Below, one piece after another: positions 1-8,986 of a stretch of DNA of 26,954 nucleotides. The DNA lies in NCBI GenBank assembly GCA_913020705.1, contig CAJWBY010000046.1, positions 1 to 26,954 on the forward strand, written 5' to 3'. The position numbers and the translations under genes are program-made. Below the pieces are notes generated by a model that saw nothing but the letters and a program-made list of their open reading frames with translations, had not been told where the DNA came from and ran no database searches. The stretch comes from an uncultured Colwellia sp. (lineage in GTDB: Bacteria > Pseudomonadota > Gammaproteobacteria > Enterobacterales > Alteromonadaceae). Each line of letters begins with the position of its first letter. The stretch's first letter is position 1.

Positions 1-477
1 TATTTCATGCCCAAGTGGACCGTTTATTTCCTGCCATTCATGAGCCAAACTATAACCAGTCCAGTAATCATAGTCTTCTAGTATGATTTTAGCCCACTCA
101 TCAATGCTGGTTGCCATTTGCTCCAAGTCACCAGTTTCTGGATCAAAAGAGTATATTGCATTGTCCTTTATGCAGAATTGCCCACCAAAAACGTCTTCGG
201 CAAAAAATAAGCAATCATCAACTAAATGCTTATAATTGGCTGCCCATAAGCTTTTACAATTCCATTCTTTTATGCCTATTGAACATTCTGAATTTCTTGA
301 TGAAAAAACTCTTAGTGCCAACTCAAAAGCATAAAAACCATCTTTTTCACTCAATAGTATCGCTAGTTCTTCAGCTAAACTTCCTGCTAGATTAATCGAC
401 ATAGGATCCAATGCAGGCTCCCCATTATTAAAGGGAACACTTGAAATAGAAACCAATTTATTTATATATTCATACAT
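1..477 (-). CDS. SUKH/SMI1-KNR4-like putative immunity protein (3' end outside window)
   Basis: An open frame of 159 codons starts with ATG at 477 and runs leftwards without a stop to the window edge, so the gene is partial. The product begins MYEYINKLVSISSV and contains segments such as EKDGFYAFELALRVF, LFFAEDVFGGQFCI, YSFDPETGDLEQMA and SLAHEWQEINGPLG. These resemble SMI1/KNR4 (SUKH) proteins, which commonly neutralise nuclease toxins; this assignment is from memory of the family and is moderately sure. No signal peptide is visible, as expected for a cytoplasmic antitoxin. The start lies 3 bases after the stop of the RHS toxin gene, so the two are almost certainly co-transcribed and probably translationally coupled. 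Inferred role: protecting the producer and its kin from the NucA/NucB-type DNase tip of that toxin. Alternative: an unrelated small cytoplasmic protein. Confidence 0.72.
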   Translation of the reverse strand, partial: MYEYINKLVSISSVPFNNGEPALDPMSINLAGSLAEELAILLSEKDGFYAFELALRVFSSRNSECSIGIKEWNCKSLWAANYKHLVDDCLFFAEDVFGGQFCIKDNAIYSFDPETGDLEQMATSIDEWAKIILEDYDYWTGYSLAHEWQEINGPLGHEI

Positions 478-480
478 ACT

Positions 481-3400
481 TTAATCTACAACCTTTATTT
501 CGACCTTTGTCCCACAGGCAACACCTCTGCATTGGGCCCCCATACTTGCTCCAGAGCCTCGGTTATCACCACTATTTATTTTTCTAACACTCGCCCCAGA
601 ACCACCTTCATCGAACATAGCAGGTGGATATTCATCTCTATCTTTTCCTGCTTCAGTCTTTACTTTTTTTAGAGAGGCTCTTCTATTTTTCTTAGCATTA
701 GCCCTATTTACTGTCAAGGTACTTGGCTGACCAGCCGCTTGCGCATCTTCAATATGCTTCGCACTTTCGGGGTGTTTACTTTTACTAACCTTAATAATTT
801 TTGGACCACGCTTCCCCTTAGTACCAGTAGCATCATTTATCATAGCTTGTGAAGTTTCAGGAGAAATCAAACCTGTAACTTCTAGAATTATTGCTACTAA
901 TGCACCGGCACCGGCTCCTCTCTCTCTATGTTCTCCAGTTGGATCAACCATATTAACCGGATCATTCCCAACATAGGCATACCAATTCATCCCATCCTCA
1001 TAGCCAATCGGGTCAGTTTGTAAGAATCGACCTAACTTTGGATGATAAATCCGTGCTTTGTAATAGTATAACTCAGTGCCCGGCAACAATATTTGCCCTG
1101 TGTACCTAAAACGCGAGGTACTGTTGTTCATCGGCTCACCATAAGGCCCATATTGATGAGTTCTACTGATACCACCTGTACTACTGGTTTCTGCAACAAT
1201 AGAGCCGCGTTCATCGGCAAGTAAATAACGGGTATTAGTGGTGCCTGAGCCAATATACCATACCAGCGGGTCATCAGTACCTATGCCGTGCACATAACGA
1301 TTAAGTAAAGTGCCGCTACTGTTGTATTCACCAATAAGCTCATCACCATCGTATAAAAAGTTAGTTTTACTGCCGTTAAGGCTTGAGCTTTCTAATCGTC
1401 CTGTAGGGTCGTAAGTTAATGCCAGTGATTGGCCTAACCTTGCTGCTGACGTAAGACGATTGTGCGCATTGTAGTTATATACCCAACCATTAAAGTTAGT
1501 TAAGTTGCCTGTGTTGTCGTAACTAATGTTTTGACTACCCACACTGTCGTATTGGTTTAAGTTATTTACCTCGTAGTTTTCTTGGTTAATGGTTGGAATT
1601 TTCATTTGAAAGTTGGCGTTACTCACCACGCGATTCACAATTTGGCTCGCAGGGTTATATTTAAAGCTTGCATTGTTAATATTGACATGGTCAAAGTTTT
1701 GCACTTGCCCTGCATTATTATAGCCCAACGATGAAACAGCACCGCTACCGTTATTACGGTTAACTGTCGTTAAACGGCCATAATTGTCATAACCATAACT
1801 GGCCAATACTTTGTTGTTCTTTTCTTTTATGGACGTTAAGGCGCCTGTGCTGTCGTAAGCATAGTTCACATAAAAAGTATCAGGGTGTTTTAGCTTACTG
1901 CGACGTCCCGCGTCATCATATTCATAGGTGAGTGCTCTGCCGTTGGTGGTGGTGGTTTTAAGTCGTCCTAAGTCATCATAGGTGTAACCAACCGAACTGT
2001 TATGGCGTGTTGACAGCTTTGGGCGTCCGAGTCCGTCGTAATCAAAGTTTAAGGTGTATTCCCCTGGGACAGCCGTACTTGTTTTGGCGTTAATTGCATC
2101 ATAGTGGTGTGTCAATGTTTTACCGTCACGTTTACGCCATGTTTTTAGATTGCTGTTGGCGTCAAACGTATTACTTTCGTAGCTATAATCGGGATAGGTT
2201 GTTTTATCAAGACGGTCAACACCATCATATCGGTAGTCAGTTTTATTGCCGTTACCATCTTTTTTCCAGTCAGCTTTACCATTACGGGTATAGCCTATTT
2301 CAATGTCGATACCTGCAGCAGTAGTGCCATAACCCGAAATAGTTTTAGTTGGTCGAGATAAGGTATCGTAATAATGTCGAGTAATGCGGTCTGCCCCAAA
2401 TTCCCCTTCTTCACCTAATGTACAAGCAGAGCTAGGTAAATTGGTAAATATCAATGGATTCATACGGGTAGCGATACACTGAGGACGATTAAGTGTGTCG
2501 TAGCTTGTTTGAGTTACTTTCTCTGTAGTATTCACCGTTAGTGGCGGTTCTATAACGCTTGATATTAATTGCGTTTTAGTAAGCAAGCCAAGACTGTTAA
2601 AGTCATTGTCTGTGCTGAGATTAATGATGAGGTTAGTGCTTGTCGCCGATGTTAATATACCACTTTCAAGTTTGGCAACTTGGTTGTCTTGGCTACGGTA
2701 AGTGGTTTTTGTTGCTGCACGGTAACCTTTTTGATTTACAGCCCCTATATCCCATGTTTTTCGACCAATCTGGTCATAACGAGCATATGTAGCATCATTA
2801 GTGCCTGCCAAAGGGCCATCTACTGATAATGTGTTACCTGCATTATCATAGTTATAAGTGGTCGTTTGACGCAAACTATTAATACCATTGGTTTGAGTAA
2901 TAGTTTTTGGCAGGTTGGCGTTGTCGCCTACCTTGTAGCCATATTCGGTAATTTGCTCATGTTTTGTGCCACACTCTGACGAACCACAAACAGAGGTTTT
3001 AGTGAGACGATTAAAGCCATTAATAATAGTATAAGTATTAGTGGTTATTCTTCGCATGCCACTATCTGCGATAGGCTCAATTTTCGTTAACATGCCGCCA
3101 TGGTCAGCATCAAAGGTGTAGTCGGTGCGATTACCGTTTGCATCAATTGTGTAAGTGGGTCTAAAACACTGTAAACCTATACATGAGTTTAGGTTGTAAT
3201 TTGCGATAGTTGTTATATCAGCAATACTTGAACCTGGCTTACTTATTACCTTTTTTGATGCGAGGTTACCATTGTTATCATAGAACAGTTCAACCTTATT
3301 GCCTTCTGGGTAAGTAATACTATCTAGTGTTTTATCACTGTTATATTCATAGGACGTGTCATTACCTAAGCTGTCTATAACATTAGTTATTTGCTGTGTT

Positions 3401-4518
3401 TTACTGTCATCCGAATATACCTTCAGCTTAATCGTACGCTTATAGCTGTTAGGCCCAGTGATTTTTATTTGTGTAAATTGTTTTAAAGGGTCGTAGTTAC
3501 TTCCTGATGTTGGGGTATACGTATAATTAAATGTTTGCCCATCACGTGTAACCGATGTTACAAAATAATTATGTGTTTCATCATCATAAGCTCGAGTCGC
3601 TGAGCTAACAGCAATGCTGTTATAGTTATTGGTTGGGCGTTTATAGGTAAAGTTTCTAGCATGGTCTTCTAAATAAGTACTATTAGTAAAGCCACTGTAA
3701 TCCCATGTTCGGCCTAATTTGTCAGAGACCGTGCTATTAGCGTGCGAATAATTATTTTCAGCGAGTATTGTATTGGGCGCGCTTGTTTTAACAATAGTGA
3801 CTCTAGACAGTGCAGCCCAGCTAGAACCATGCGAATTAGAAGCGTAAGTGAACGACATTTTATAACCTAAGTTACTGGTCGCTGAAGCTGGACGATGGTT
3901 GTAATAGGGCGTGTCTACATCGTACGCAATGGTAATTGTTTCGCCATCAGGGTAGGTTATTTTATTCGCGTAAAAGGTACCATTCGTATAATGTTGACCT
4001 ATTGGGTAAGAGCCTGCTTTAACATTGTAATCAATAACAATGCCTGATTTACCTTGGGTATATTTAAAGGTTTGGCCACTCATATTACCGAACAAAGTGG
4101 AACCTGTGTTTCTTGCTGGAATACAATCTTCATCACTACATTCAAAAAATTCAGATGTGTTACCGCCAAAGGTTACTGAATAATTTTCTTTTCGTATTGT
4201 TAGCACTTGTTCCCAATCTTTATCACTGAAGTCATCGAAACTTACGGCATCGTACATGTCGATATCAAGTGATTTTGAAGCCCATGTAGCCTCAATTTTA
4301 GATTCAAACTTTTGAATGGTATGAAAGGATAATCGCGGAGCTGCAGGTATACTAATGGTGGGCAACTGAGGATAATATTTGCCCGACACGAGGTCTACAC
4401 CATTGATGTCTGTGGCTATTGCTAACGGTTTAATGTATTGATGATCTTCTTGTGCAAACGTAAATGGTACATAAAAAATTATCAGGAGGAGAACTATCTT
4501 TTTTATCATATTTTTCAT
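481..4518 (-). CDS. Exported RHS/YD-repeat polymorphic toxin with C-terminal NucA/NucB-type DNase
   Basis: Protein of 1345 residues. I chose ATG 4518 over an ATG 42 bases upstream (4560) because it follows an AGGGA ribosome site and starts directly with a signal peptide ([16 protein letters not shown]...TFA, cleavage near residue 23). An RHS-type N-terminal region ([14 protein letters not shown]) is followed by many YD repeats of the YDxxGRL type, then an RHS core ending at NMVDPTGE (about residue 1196), the usual boundary to a variable toxin tip. The 149-residue tip contains [26 protein letters not shown] (from about 1293) and [11 protein letters not shown]. These are the conserved signatures of the NucA/NucB secreted DNase family, whose acidic DRDE and EGG residues belong to the active site. 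The RHS shell is known to encapsulate the toxin in relatives. No PAAR or T6SS adaptor is visible, so delivery after Sec export is unresolved. The immunity candidate follows directly. Confidence 0.9.
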   Translation of the reverse strand: MKNMIKKIVLLLIIFYVPFTFAQEDHQYIKPLAIATDINGVDLVSGKYYPQLPTISIPAAPRLSFHTIQKFESKIEATWASKSLDIDMYDAVSFDDFSDKDWEQVLTIRKENYSVTFGGNTSEFFECSDEDCIPARNTGSTLFGNMSGQTFKYTQGKSGIVIDYNVKAGSYPIGQHYTNGTFYANKITYPDGETITIAYDVDTPYYNHRPASATSNLGYKMSFTYASNSHGSSWAALSRVTIVKTSAPNTILAENNYSHANSTVSDKLGRTWDYSGFTNSTYLEDHARNFTYKRPTNNYNSIAVSSATRAYDDETHNYFVTSVTRDGQTFNYTYTPTSGSNYDPLKQFTQIKITGPNSYKRTIKLKVYSDDSKTQQITNVIDSLGNDTSYEYNSDKTLDSITYPEGNKVELFYDNNGNLASKKVISKPGSSIADITTIANYNLNSCIGLQCFRPTYTIDANGNRTDYTFDADHGGMLTKIEPIADSGMRRITTNTYTIINGFNRLTKTSVCGSSECGTKHEQITEYGYKVGDNANLPKTITQTNGINSLRQTTTYNYDNAGNTLSVDGPLAGTNDATYARYDQIGRKTWDIGAVNQKGYRAATKTTYRSQDNQVAKLESGILTSATSTNLIINLSTDNDFNSLGLLTKTQLISSVIEPPLTVNTTEKVTQTSYDTLNRPQCIATRMNPLIFTNLPSSACTLGEEGEFGADRITRHYYDTLSRPTKTISGYGTTAAGIDIEIGYTRNGKADWKKDGNGNKTDYRYDGVDRLDKTTYPDYSYESNTFDANSNLKTWRKRDGKTLTHHYDAINAKTSTAVPGEYTLNFDYDGLGRPKLSTRHNSSVGYTYDDLGRLKTTTTNGRALTYEYDDAGRRSKLKHPDTFYVNYAYDSTGALTSIKEKNNKVLASYGYDNYGRLTTVNRNNGSGAVSSLGYNNAGQVQNFDHVNINNASFKYNPASQIVNRVVSNANFQMKIPTINQENYEVNNLNQYDSVGSQNISYDNTGNLTNFNGWVYNYNAHNRLTSAARLGQSLALTYDPTGRLESSSLNGSKTNFLYDGDELIGEYNSSGTLLNRYVHGIGTDDPLVWYIGSGTTNTRYLLADERGSIVAETSSTGGISRTHQYGPYGEPMNNSTSRFRYTGQILLPGTELYYYKARIYHPKLGRFLQTDPIGYEDGMNWYAYVGNDPVNMVDPTGEHRERGAGAGALVAIILEVTGLISPETSQAMINDATGTKGKRGPKIIKVSKSKHPESAKHIEDAQAAGQPSTLTVNRANAKKNRRASLKKVKTEAGKDRDEYPPAMFDEGGSGASVRKINSGDNRGSGASMGAQCRGVACGTKVEIKVVD

Positions 4519-4681
4519 TGTTTTTCCCTTTCGACATATCACTTTTATCGTAAGTGTCACTAGTCTATGTCTTTGTTAATATGTGTTTAACTGAGATGTT
4601 ATTGGCTTTGCAACGGTGTTTATTTAATTGTTGTGAATAATAAAGTAAACTTTGTTTAAGCAAAGGCGCTCTATAACTCAC

Positions 4682-5203
4682 TTAAAATACTGCTCTTCCA
4701 TCACCTAAATCAGCTCTGATAAGTTGAGCCTTTGAGTCAGAATTACTGCCTTTATAACAAGTTAATGTGATGGCGGTATCTTCATAAATGCGTATAGATT
4801 GAGTGCCTGATGTGGATAAACTGGGGTAGCTACTGTAGTCACCAAATTCAGCTAATGCACAATGCGTTGTATTTGTAGATGTCCAACTAATCGTTATATA
4901 AGCACCAGATCTGTTTACGCTAGACGGGCTATTGAAAGTTGTAATAATTGGGAGTAAAACAGGTGCTGGCGTTACTGGGTCAGGGGTTGTTGGGGTAGAA
5001 CCGCCCGACAAATTGAGTCGATTACCTGCATCGTCAAGCGTATAGTTCACTTGATTTGCAGAGCCATCTGTGACTTTTACAAGCCGGCCACGAGCATCAT
5101 ATGTGTATTTCGAGACATGGTCCTGCGCCATGCTGTGGCTGCTATATATTGTAGTGAAAAATATACCTAAACATAATAATTTATTATTTTTCATTTTATT
5201 CAT
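4682..5203 (-). CDS. Small exported single-YD-repeat protein with Ig-like region
   Basis: Protein of 173 residues. It has a signal peptide (KNNKLLCLGIFFTTIYSSHSMA, cut near residue 26), then one isolated YD unit (KYTYDARGRLVKVTDGS...YTLDDAGNRLNLSGG), a Pro/Thr linker (STPTTPDPVTPAPV), and a beta-rich C-terminal part with ITISWTSTNTTHCAL and ITLTCYKG, whose two cysteines may pair as in Ig-like modules. It lies upstream of the RHS toxin gene on the same strand, 163 bases from its start, so one transcript is possible. It looks intact, not a decayed RHS end, because the signal peptide and terminal module are both in frame. The ATG at 5203 has no clear Shine-Dalgarno sequence; the ATG at 5194 is an alternative. 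Function is unknown; a role in secretion, anchoring or folding of the RHS protein is only a guess. Confidence 0.75.
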   Translation of the reverse strand: MNKMKNNKLLCLGIFFTTIYSSHSMAQDHVSKYTYDARGRLVKVTDGSANQVNYTLDDAGNRLNLSGGSTPTTPDPVTPAPVLLPIITTFNSPSSVNRSGAYITISWTSTNTTHCALAEFGDYSSYPSLSTSGTQSIRIYEDTAITLTCYKGSNSDSKAQLIRADLGDGRAVF

Positions 5204-5218
5204 CTTATTTTTATTTTT

Positions 5219-5263
5219 TTATTTTTTTATTAAATACGAAGAGCTAAACAAAAGATAAAGCAT
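5219..5263 (-). CDS. Possible 14-codon leader ORF upstream of the small YD protein
   Basis: On the minus strand an AAAGGAG ribosome site (complement of about 5274-5280) lies at good spacing before ATG 5263. This opens a short frame encoding MLYLLFSSSYLIKK and then TAA at 5219-5221. The frame is the same as that of the small YD gene, which begins 15 bases after this stop and lacks its own clear ribosome site. The arrangement suggests a translated leader that couples translation to the next gene. It could equally be chance in an AT-rich region, since no recognised attenuator hairpin is seen. Confidence 0.3.
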   Translation of the reverse strand: MLYLLFSSSYLIKK

Positions 5264-5646
5264 TTAATTGTATCTCCTTTAACTTCAAATCAAACAAGCT
5301 ATGTATTTTCATGCATCGAATTCACTTAATAAATTCTGGTATCTGGCATTACGTAGAATAAATATTATGTTTGAAAGCTAACTCCATTTACATGTAATGT
5401 CGCGTTTATCACACATTACTGTTAACAAGTTATAAACATAAAAATAACAATTGGCAAGTTTATGGCAATAACAACCACAAAAATCATTTAAGGAATCTTA
5501 TAACGTCGATTAATTAATGGATAAATTTATTGTGTTTTAAAATATTATTGAAGTGTTTGAGGGGGAATAGTACTCGTTGAAATTTAGCTAATAGTTTTAA
5601 AGTAATTATTAACCTTCTTAATTAAACGGCTAGGGTTTGAATTAAA
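5264..5646. other. Gene-free stretch upstream of the small YD gene
   Basis: About 380 bases of AT-rich sequence separate the toxin locus from the ccmE terminator. I see no convincing coding frame on either strand and no repeat or RNA gene. It should hold the promoter of the minus-strand YD/RHS genes, but no box pair stands out against the AT-rich background. Confidence 0.5.
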
Positions 5647-5693
5647 AAAGCGCCACAAAAATAAAGCGTTTAACGCTATTTCTGTGACGCTTT
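5647..5693 (-). terminator. Rho-independent terminator of ccmABCDE
   Basis: A long hairpin: outer arms AAAGCG and CGCTTT, CACA pairing with TGTG after one mismatch, and an inner AGCG/CGCT stem. Read on the minus strand it is followed by a T run (complement of 5643-5649). It begins 17 bases beyond the ccmE stop, the expected place for the end of the operon. Confidence 0.8.
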
Positions 5694-5709
5694 ATCGTTA
5701 TCTATTTTA

Positions 5710-6225
5710 TTAGTATTTCTTTTCTTCTAACTGCTCTTTAGTATAACTTGGCTTTGCATGTTTTTCGCCCATGTCATCAGCTAGTTCTTTAGGTATATAG
5801 TTTTCGTCATGCTTAGCTAATACTTCTGATGCTTCAATGAAGTTACCATCAACAAGTACGCCGTTAGCAACAATGCCTTGTCCTTCACGAAATAAATCGG
5901 GCAAGATTCCATCATAATGCACTTTAATGACAGGATCAGAAGCATTAAATACAATGGGCATTCTCATATCAACCAGTTCAAATGTTACGTCTAAACTTGT
6001 TGGATCACGTTTAACACTACCCGGCACAACTAAACCACCAATACGAAGACGTTGACCGTCAATAGGTTTAATACCGCTATCGTCTTTACCCTGATATATC
6101 TCTGAGGGTTTGTAGAATAGATCTATGTTTTGGCTTAGGGCATAAAGCACTAATCCGGCAACGAAACTAAGGCCAACTAAAATAGAAATTACTATGGTTA
6201 AACGTTTTTTACGACGGGGATTCAT
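5710..6225 (-). CDS. ccmE: Cytochrome c maturation haem chaperone CcmE
   Basis: Protein of 171 residues. CcmE takes haem from the CcmABCD complex, binds it covalently in the periplasm and hands it to CcmF/H. Visible features are a basic N-terminus (MNPRRKKR), one membrane anchor at about residues 10-30, a beta-barrel (OB-fold-like) periplasmic domain with [11 protein letters not shown], and the signature [12 protein letters not shown]. In that signature His139 is the covalent haem ligand and Tyr143 the conserved axial tyrosine. The C-terminal tail is charged and flexible. Its start overlaps the ccmD stop by 4 bases (ATGA), so translation is coupled. It is the last gene of the leftward operon. 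Length is slightly above the E. coli protein. Assignment is secure. Confidence 0.97.
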   Translation of the reverse strand: MNPRRKKRLTIVISILVGLSFVAGLVLYALSQNIDLFYKPSEIYQGKDDSGIKPIDGQRLRIGGLVVPGSVKRDPTSLDVTFELVDMRMPIVFNASDPVIKVHYDGILPDLFREGQGIVANGVLVDGNFIEASEVLAKHDENYIPKELADDMGEKHAKPSYTKEQLEEKKY

Positions 6226-6497
6226 GAAACAACCTTATTAGAGTTTTTGGATAGATCTTGTGCAACTGAACTTTTATCATCAGTTTTCTTTGATTCAGCT
6301 GAAGACTTCTCAGCAGCTTTACGTAATTTCACTTCTCGCTGTATACGTTGAGCGATTTTATTTTTGACTTTTTCATGATTATTATGGCTGCTATACACGA
6401 GTGCGGCTAATAGAAAAGCGCTTACTCCGTAAGATAGCCATACGAAAAATCCGTATCCACCCATATCTAAAAATGCTGAAATACTATCAAATTGCAT
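6222..6497 (-). CDS. ccmD: Haem exporter accessory protein CcmD
   Basis: Protein of 91 residues. CcmD is a small membrane protein that helps release haem-loaded CcmE from the CcmABC complex. It has the family's N-terminal pattern ([16 protein letters not shown]), one membrane helix at about residues 15-36, then a long basic, coiled-coil-prone tail ([19 protein letters not shown]) ending in a Ser/Lys/Asp-rich stretch. That tail is longer than in the E. coli protein (69 residues). It overlaps ccmC by 1 base (TAATG) and ccmE by 4 bases. Identification rests on the N-terminal motif plus its place between ccmC and ccmE. Confidence 0.93.
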   Translation of the reverse strand: MQFDSISAFLDMGGYGFFVWLSYGVSAFLLAALVYSSHNNHEKVKNKIAQRIQREVKLRKAAEKSSAESKKTDDKSSVAQDLSKNSNKVVS

Positions 6498-7243
6498 TAT
6501 TTAGTTCCTTCTGCGGTAATTAATGTTCGTACCCAGGGACGCATGCCATTACGCGATAATATCTCAGTGCGAAAACGGATACAAATAACAAAGGTAACGA
6601 GCATTGCTATACCTAAAAAGCAAATAACAAATGGCCAAAACATATCCATACTCATCGAAGGAGCACTCATTTTACTGACGGTTGCTCCTTGATGAAGGGT
6701 ATTCCACCACTCAACTGAATATTTAATAATAGGTATATTGACGACACCAACGAGCGATAAAATACCGGCCGCTTTACCCGCAAGATTTTTATCTTCAAAA
6801 GCATTATGTAAAGCAATTACCCCTAAGTAGAGGAAAAGCAGCACGAGTTCAGAGGTTAAACGTGCATCCCAAATCCACCACGTTCCCCACATAGGTTTAC
6901 CCCAAGCGGCACCGGTAAATAATGCGATTGCGGTAATTACTGCTCCTACTGGAGCCATTGCCGCTGCTGATGCATCAGCAAGTCTAAATTGCCATACCAA
7001 GCTGCAAAAAGCTGCTGTTGCCATGGCCATATATATGCTCATGGATAAAATTGCGGTTGGGACATGAATATAAAATATTCTAAAACTGTCGCCTTGTTGG
7101 TAATCTGCAGGGGCAAAAACGAGTGCCCAAACAATACCTATGGCAAGTAGGGCAATTGTAATTTTTGAAATCCAAGGTAATAGCTTGCCTACAAAGTGAT
7201 ATGACACTTCAGGATTCGCATAAGGATGTAGCCATTTCCACAT
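6497..7243 (-). CDS. ccmC: Haem exporter/handling protein CcmC
   Basis: Protein of 248 residues with about six membrane helices. CcmC binds haem at the periplasmic face and loads it onto CcmE. The tryptophan-rich WWD motif is WGTWWIWDARLTSELVL (starting near residue 119). The flanking axial-ligand histidines are present: His60 in FYIHVP and His184 in WWNTLHQG, the same numbers as in the E. coli protein. Start and stop overlap the neighbouring ccmB and ccmD by one base each (TAATG). Assignment is secure. Confidence 0.97.
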   Translation of the reverse strand: MWKWLHPYANPEVSYHFVGKLLPWISKITIALLAIGIVWALVFAPADYQQGDSFRIFYIHVPTAILSMSIYMAMATAAFCSLVWQFRLADASAAAMAPVGAVITAIALFTGAAWGKPMWGTWWIWDARLTSELVLLFLYLGVIALHNAFEDKNLAGKAAGILSLVGVVNIPIIKYSVEWWNTLHQGATVSKMSAPSMSMDMFWPFVICFLGIAMLVTFVICIRFRTEILSRNGMRPWVRTLITAEGTK

Positions 7244-7935
7244 TAGTTAGTACTCACTTTTAACGCTGCGCTCACAGCAAATGGGGCTAGGGTTAAAGAC
7301 CCAAAAAACAGTGCGGCAATTATAGCAAGTTGTCCGCCGTAGGGTAAGTTCATTGCCGCAGTATCTATGGCACTAGTCGCAAATATGAGTACTGGAATAT
7401 AAAGGGGCAAAACTAATAAGCTAAGTAATACACCACCTTTCTTAAGTCCTACTGTTAGTGCAACACCTATTGCCCCAAGTAAACTTAATATGGGCGTACC
7501 CAACAACAACGTTAGCATTAATGCGCTGTAACTATTTTCATTCAAGTGTAAAAGCACGGCGAGCAACGGAGCAATAAATATAAGGGGAAGGCCTGTTACC
7601 ATCCAATGTGCAATGATTTTTGCCAACACTAATATAAAAATAGGGTGGGGGCTCAGCATCATTTGTTCTAATGAACCGTCTTCGTGATCTGATTTAAATA
7701 ATCGATCCAATGACAATAACGTAGAAAGTAAAGCTGCAACCCAAATTATACCTGGGGCTATTCGAGATAACGTTGTAGATTCAGGACCTATACCCAATGG
7801 AAACAATGTTACGACTATGATAAAAAATAATAACGGATTGATAATATCGTCTCGATGACGAAAAGCAATCGTGAGATCTCGCTTGATAATTAAATTGAAA
7901 GCAGATCTATATGACAAATTTTGATCGGGTATCAT
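7243..7935 (-). CDS. ccmB: Haem exporter permease CcmB
   Basis: Protein of 230 residues, close to the family's usual 220. It is the membrane subunit of the CcmAB ABC transporter, which uses ATP to release holo-CcmE. It starts with a cytosolic segment (FNLIIKRDLTIAFRHRDDIINPLLFF) and has about six hydrophobic helices. The conserved DRLFKSDHEDGSLEQMMLSP lies in the cytoplasmic loop that faces CcmA. It lies 10 bases after ccmA and overlaps ccmC by one base. Confidence 0.96.
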   Translation of the reverse strand: MIPDQNLSYRSAFNLIIKRDLTIAFRHRDDIINPLLFFIIVVTLFPLGIGPESTTLSRIAPGIIWVAALLSTLLSLDRLFKSDHEDGSLEQMMLSPHPIFILVLAKIIAHWMVTGLPLIFIAPLLAVLLHLNENSYSALMLTLLLGTPILSLLGAIGVALTVGLKKGGVLLSLLVLPLYIPVLIFATSAIDTAAMNLPYGGQLAIIAALFFGSLTLAPFAVSAALKVSTN

Positions 7936-7945
7936 GCTATTAACT

Positions 7946-8629
7946 CTAGTAAAACCGGTAATCTAAAGTGATTTTTTTCACTTTGTCTTCATGAAATGAT
8001 AAATCTTGGTGCGTCGTTAATATTACACAGCCACCACGCTGAGCATGTGCTAAAAATAATTGTTCTAACTGTTCTACACCATTTTTATCGATTGCGGTAA
8101 AAGGTTCATCTAATATCCAAATAGGTGCCTTACTTTGCCATAAACGTGCGAGAGAAATTCGACGATGCTGTCCTGCACTTAAATGCGAAGCCAATGCATC
8201 TTCAAAGCCTAACAAGTTTACTTTTTCTAATGTCTCTTCAGCTTTTGAACTATCGTTGCCATGCAAAGTAAGATTAAATTCTAGATTTTCTTGAGCCGTC
8301 ATTTCACCTTTTACGCCAGGTAAATGACCTAAATACAAGAGGTTTTGATGAAAGTCATCCTGTTGCTCTACAATATTTTGCTCTTTAAATAATACTGTTC
8401 CGTCATATGGTTGTGATAATCCGGCTAAAATACGCAATAAGCTTGTTTTACCTGATCCATTTGGACCTTCCACCTGTATAACATCACCACGACATACTGA
8501 AAAGTTAAGAGCTTCAAATAATATTCTGTCTTCACGAATACAAGTCAGCCCGTTTGCCGATAGCAGTACTTGATTATTTGTTTTATCTTTTGGTGATTGG
8601 GTACTTAGAGAATTTTCCAATAGAATCAC
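7946..8629 (-). CDS. ccmA: Haem exporter ATP-binding protein CcmA
   Basis: Protein of 227 residues, the ATPase of the CcmAB transporter. Visible are Walker A GPNGSGKT (55-62), the ABC signature LSAGQ (150-154), Walker B WILDEP (171-176) and the switch histidine in TTHQD (His207). The called start is GTG at 8629, which gives about 20 residues more at the N-terminus than E. coli CcmA and has no good Shine-Dalgarno sequence before it. Homology only begins near [10 protein letters not shown] (residue 21), so the true start could be a later non-ATG codon. It is the first gene of the leftward operon and diverges from ccmF. Confidence 0.95.
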   Translation of the reverse strand: MILLENSLSTQSPKDKTNNQVLLSANGLTCIREDRILFEALNFSVCRGDVIQVEGPNGSGKTSLLRILAGLSQPYDGTVLFKEQNIVEQQDDFHQNLLYLGHLPGVKGEMTAQENLEFNLTLHGNDSSKAEETLEKVNLLGFEDALASHLSAGQHRRISLARLWQSKAPIWILDEPFTAIDKNGVEQLEQLFLAHAQRGGCVILTTHQDLSFHEDKVKKITLDYRFY

Positions 8630-8986
8630 TTTTTGAATAATTATTATACGTTAGCTTCACACCAAGTTTATAAACTGAATGTTATCGTAATGTACGGTAT
8701 AAATAGTTGATTTAGATCGTAATATCAAGTCGGGTATTATCATACTATATCGCACAGTAAAGGCTAGCCCTAGAAATGAGAAAATTAATCATCCATTTTC
8801 TTTTTACATTGATGAAATTACACATGATATAGTGCTAGAATTACCAAAATTTTTAGTTTGAATTGTTTTTCTGTACCTCGTTATTTGTTGCTAATTGAAA
8901 AACTAAACTCACTAAAGCGCCAAGTTAAAGGCGTCTTTTATCGATAAATTTTTGTATTTAGTGTGTACACTAAATCGGAGAAAACA
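8630..8986. promoter_or_regulatory. Divergent ccmA-ccmF intergenic region
   Basis: About 357 bases separate the two divergent ccm operons and should carry promoters for both. One weak candidate for the rightward direction is TTTACA (8803-8808) with TATAGT (8828-8833), at a long spacer of 19. An ATG at 8963 lies in frame with ccmF but lacks a ribosome site, so I count it as untranslated. I see no gene, repeat or clear operator. Confidence 0.4.

Noticed and set aside
111..395. Open frame on the plus strand at the left edge
   Set aside because: It lies antisense to the immunity-like gene, lacks a ribosome site, and its product looks like random low-complexity translation.
1000..4000. Periodic repeated words that might suggest a CRISPR or tandem repeat array
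   Set aside because: The periodicity comes from codons of YD repeats in the RHS protein; units vary and there are no constant repeats with spacers.
4621..4660. Small inverted repeat (CTTTG/CAAAG) between the YD gene and the RHS gene
   Set aside because: A five-base stem without a proper T run; too weak to call a terminator, so the two genes may share a transcript.
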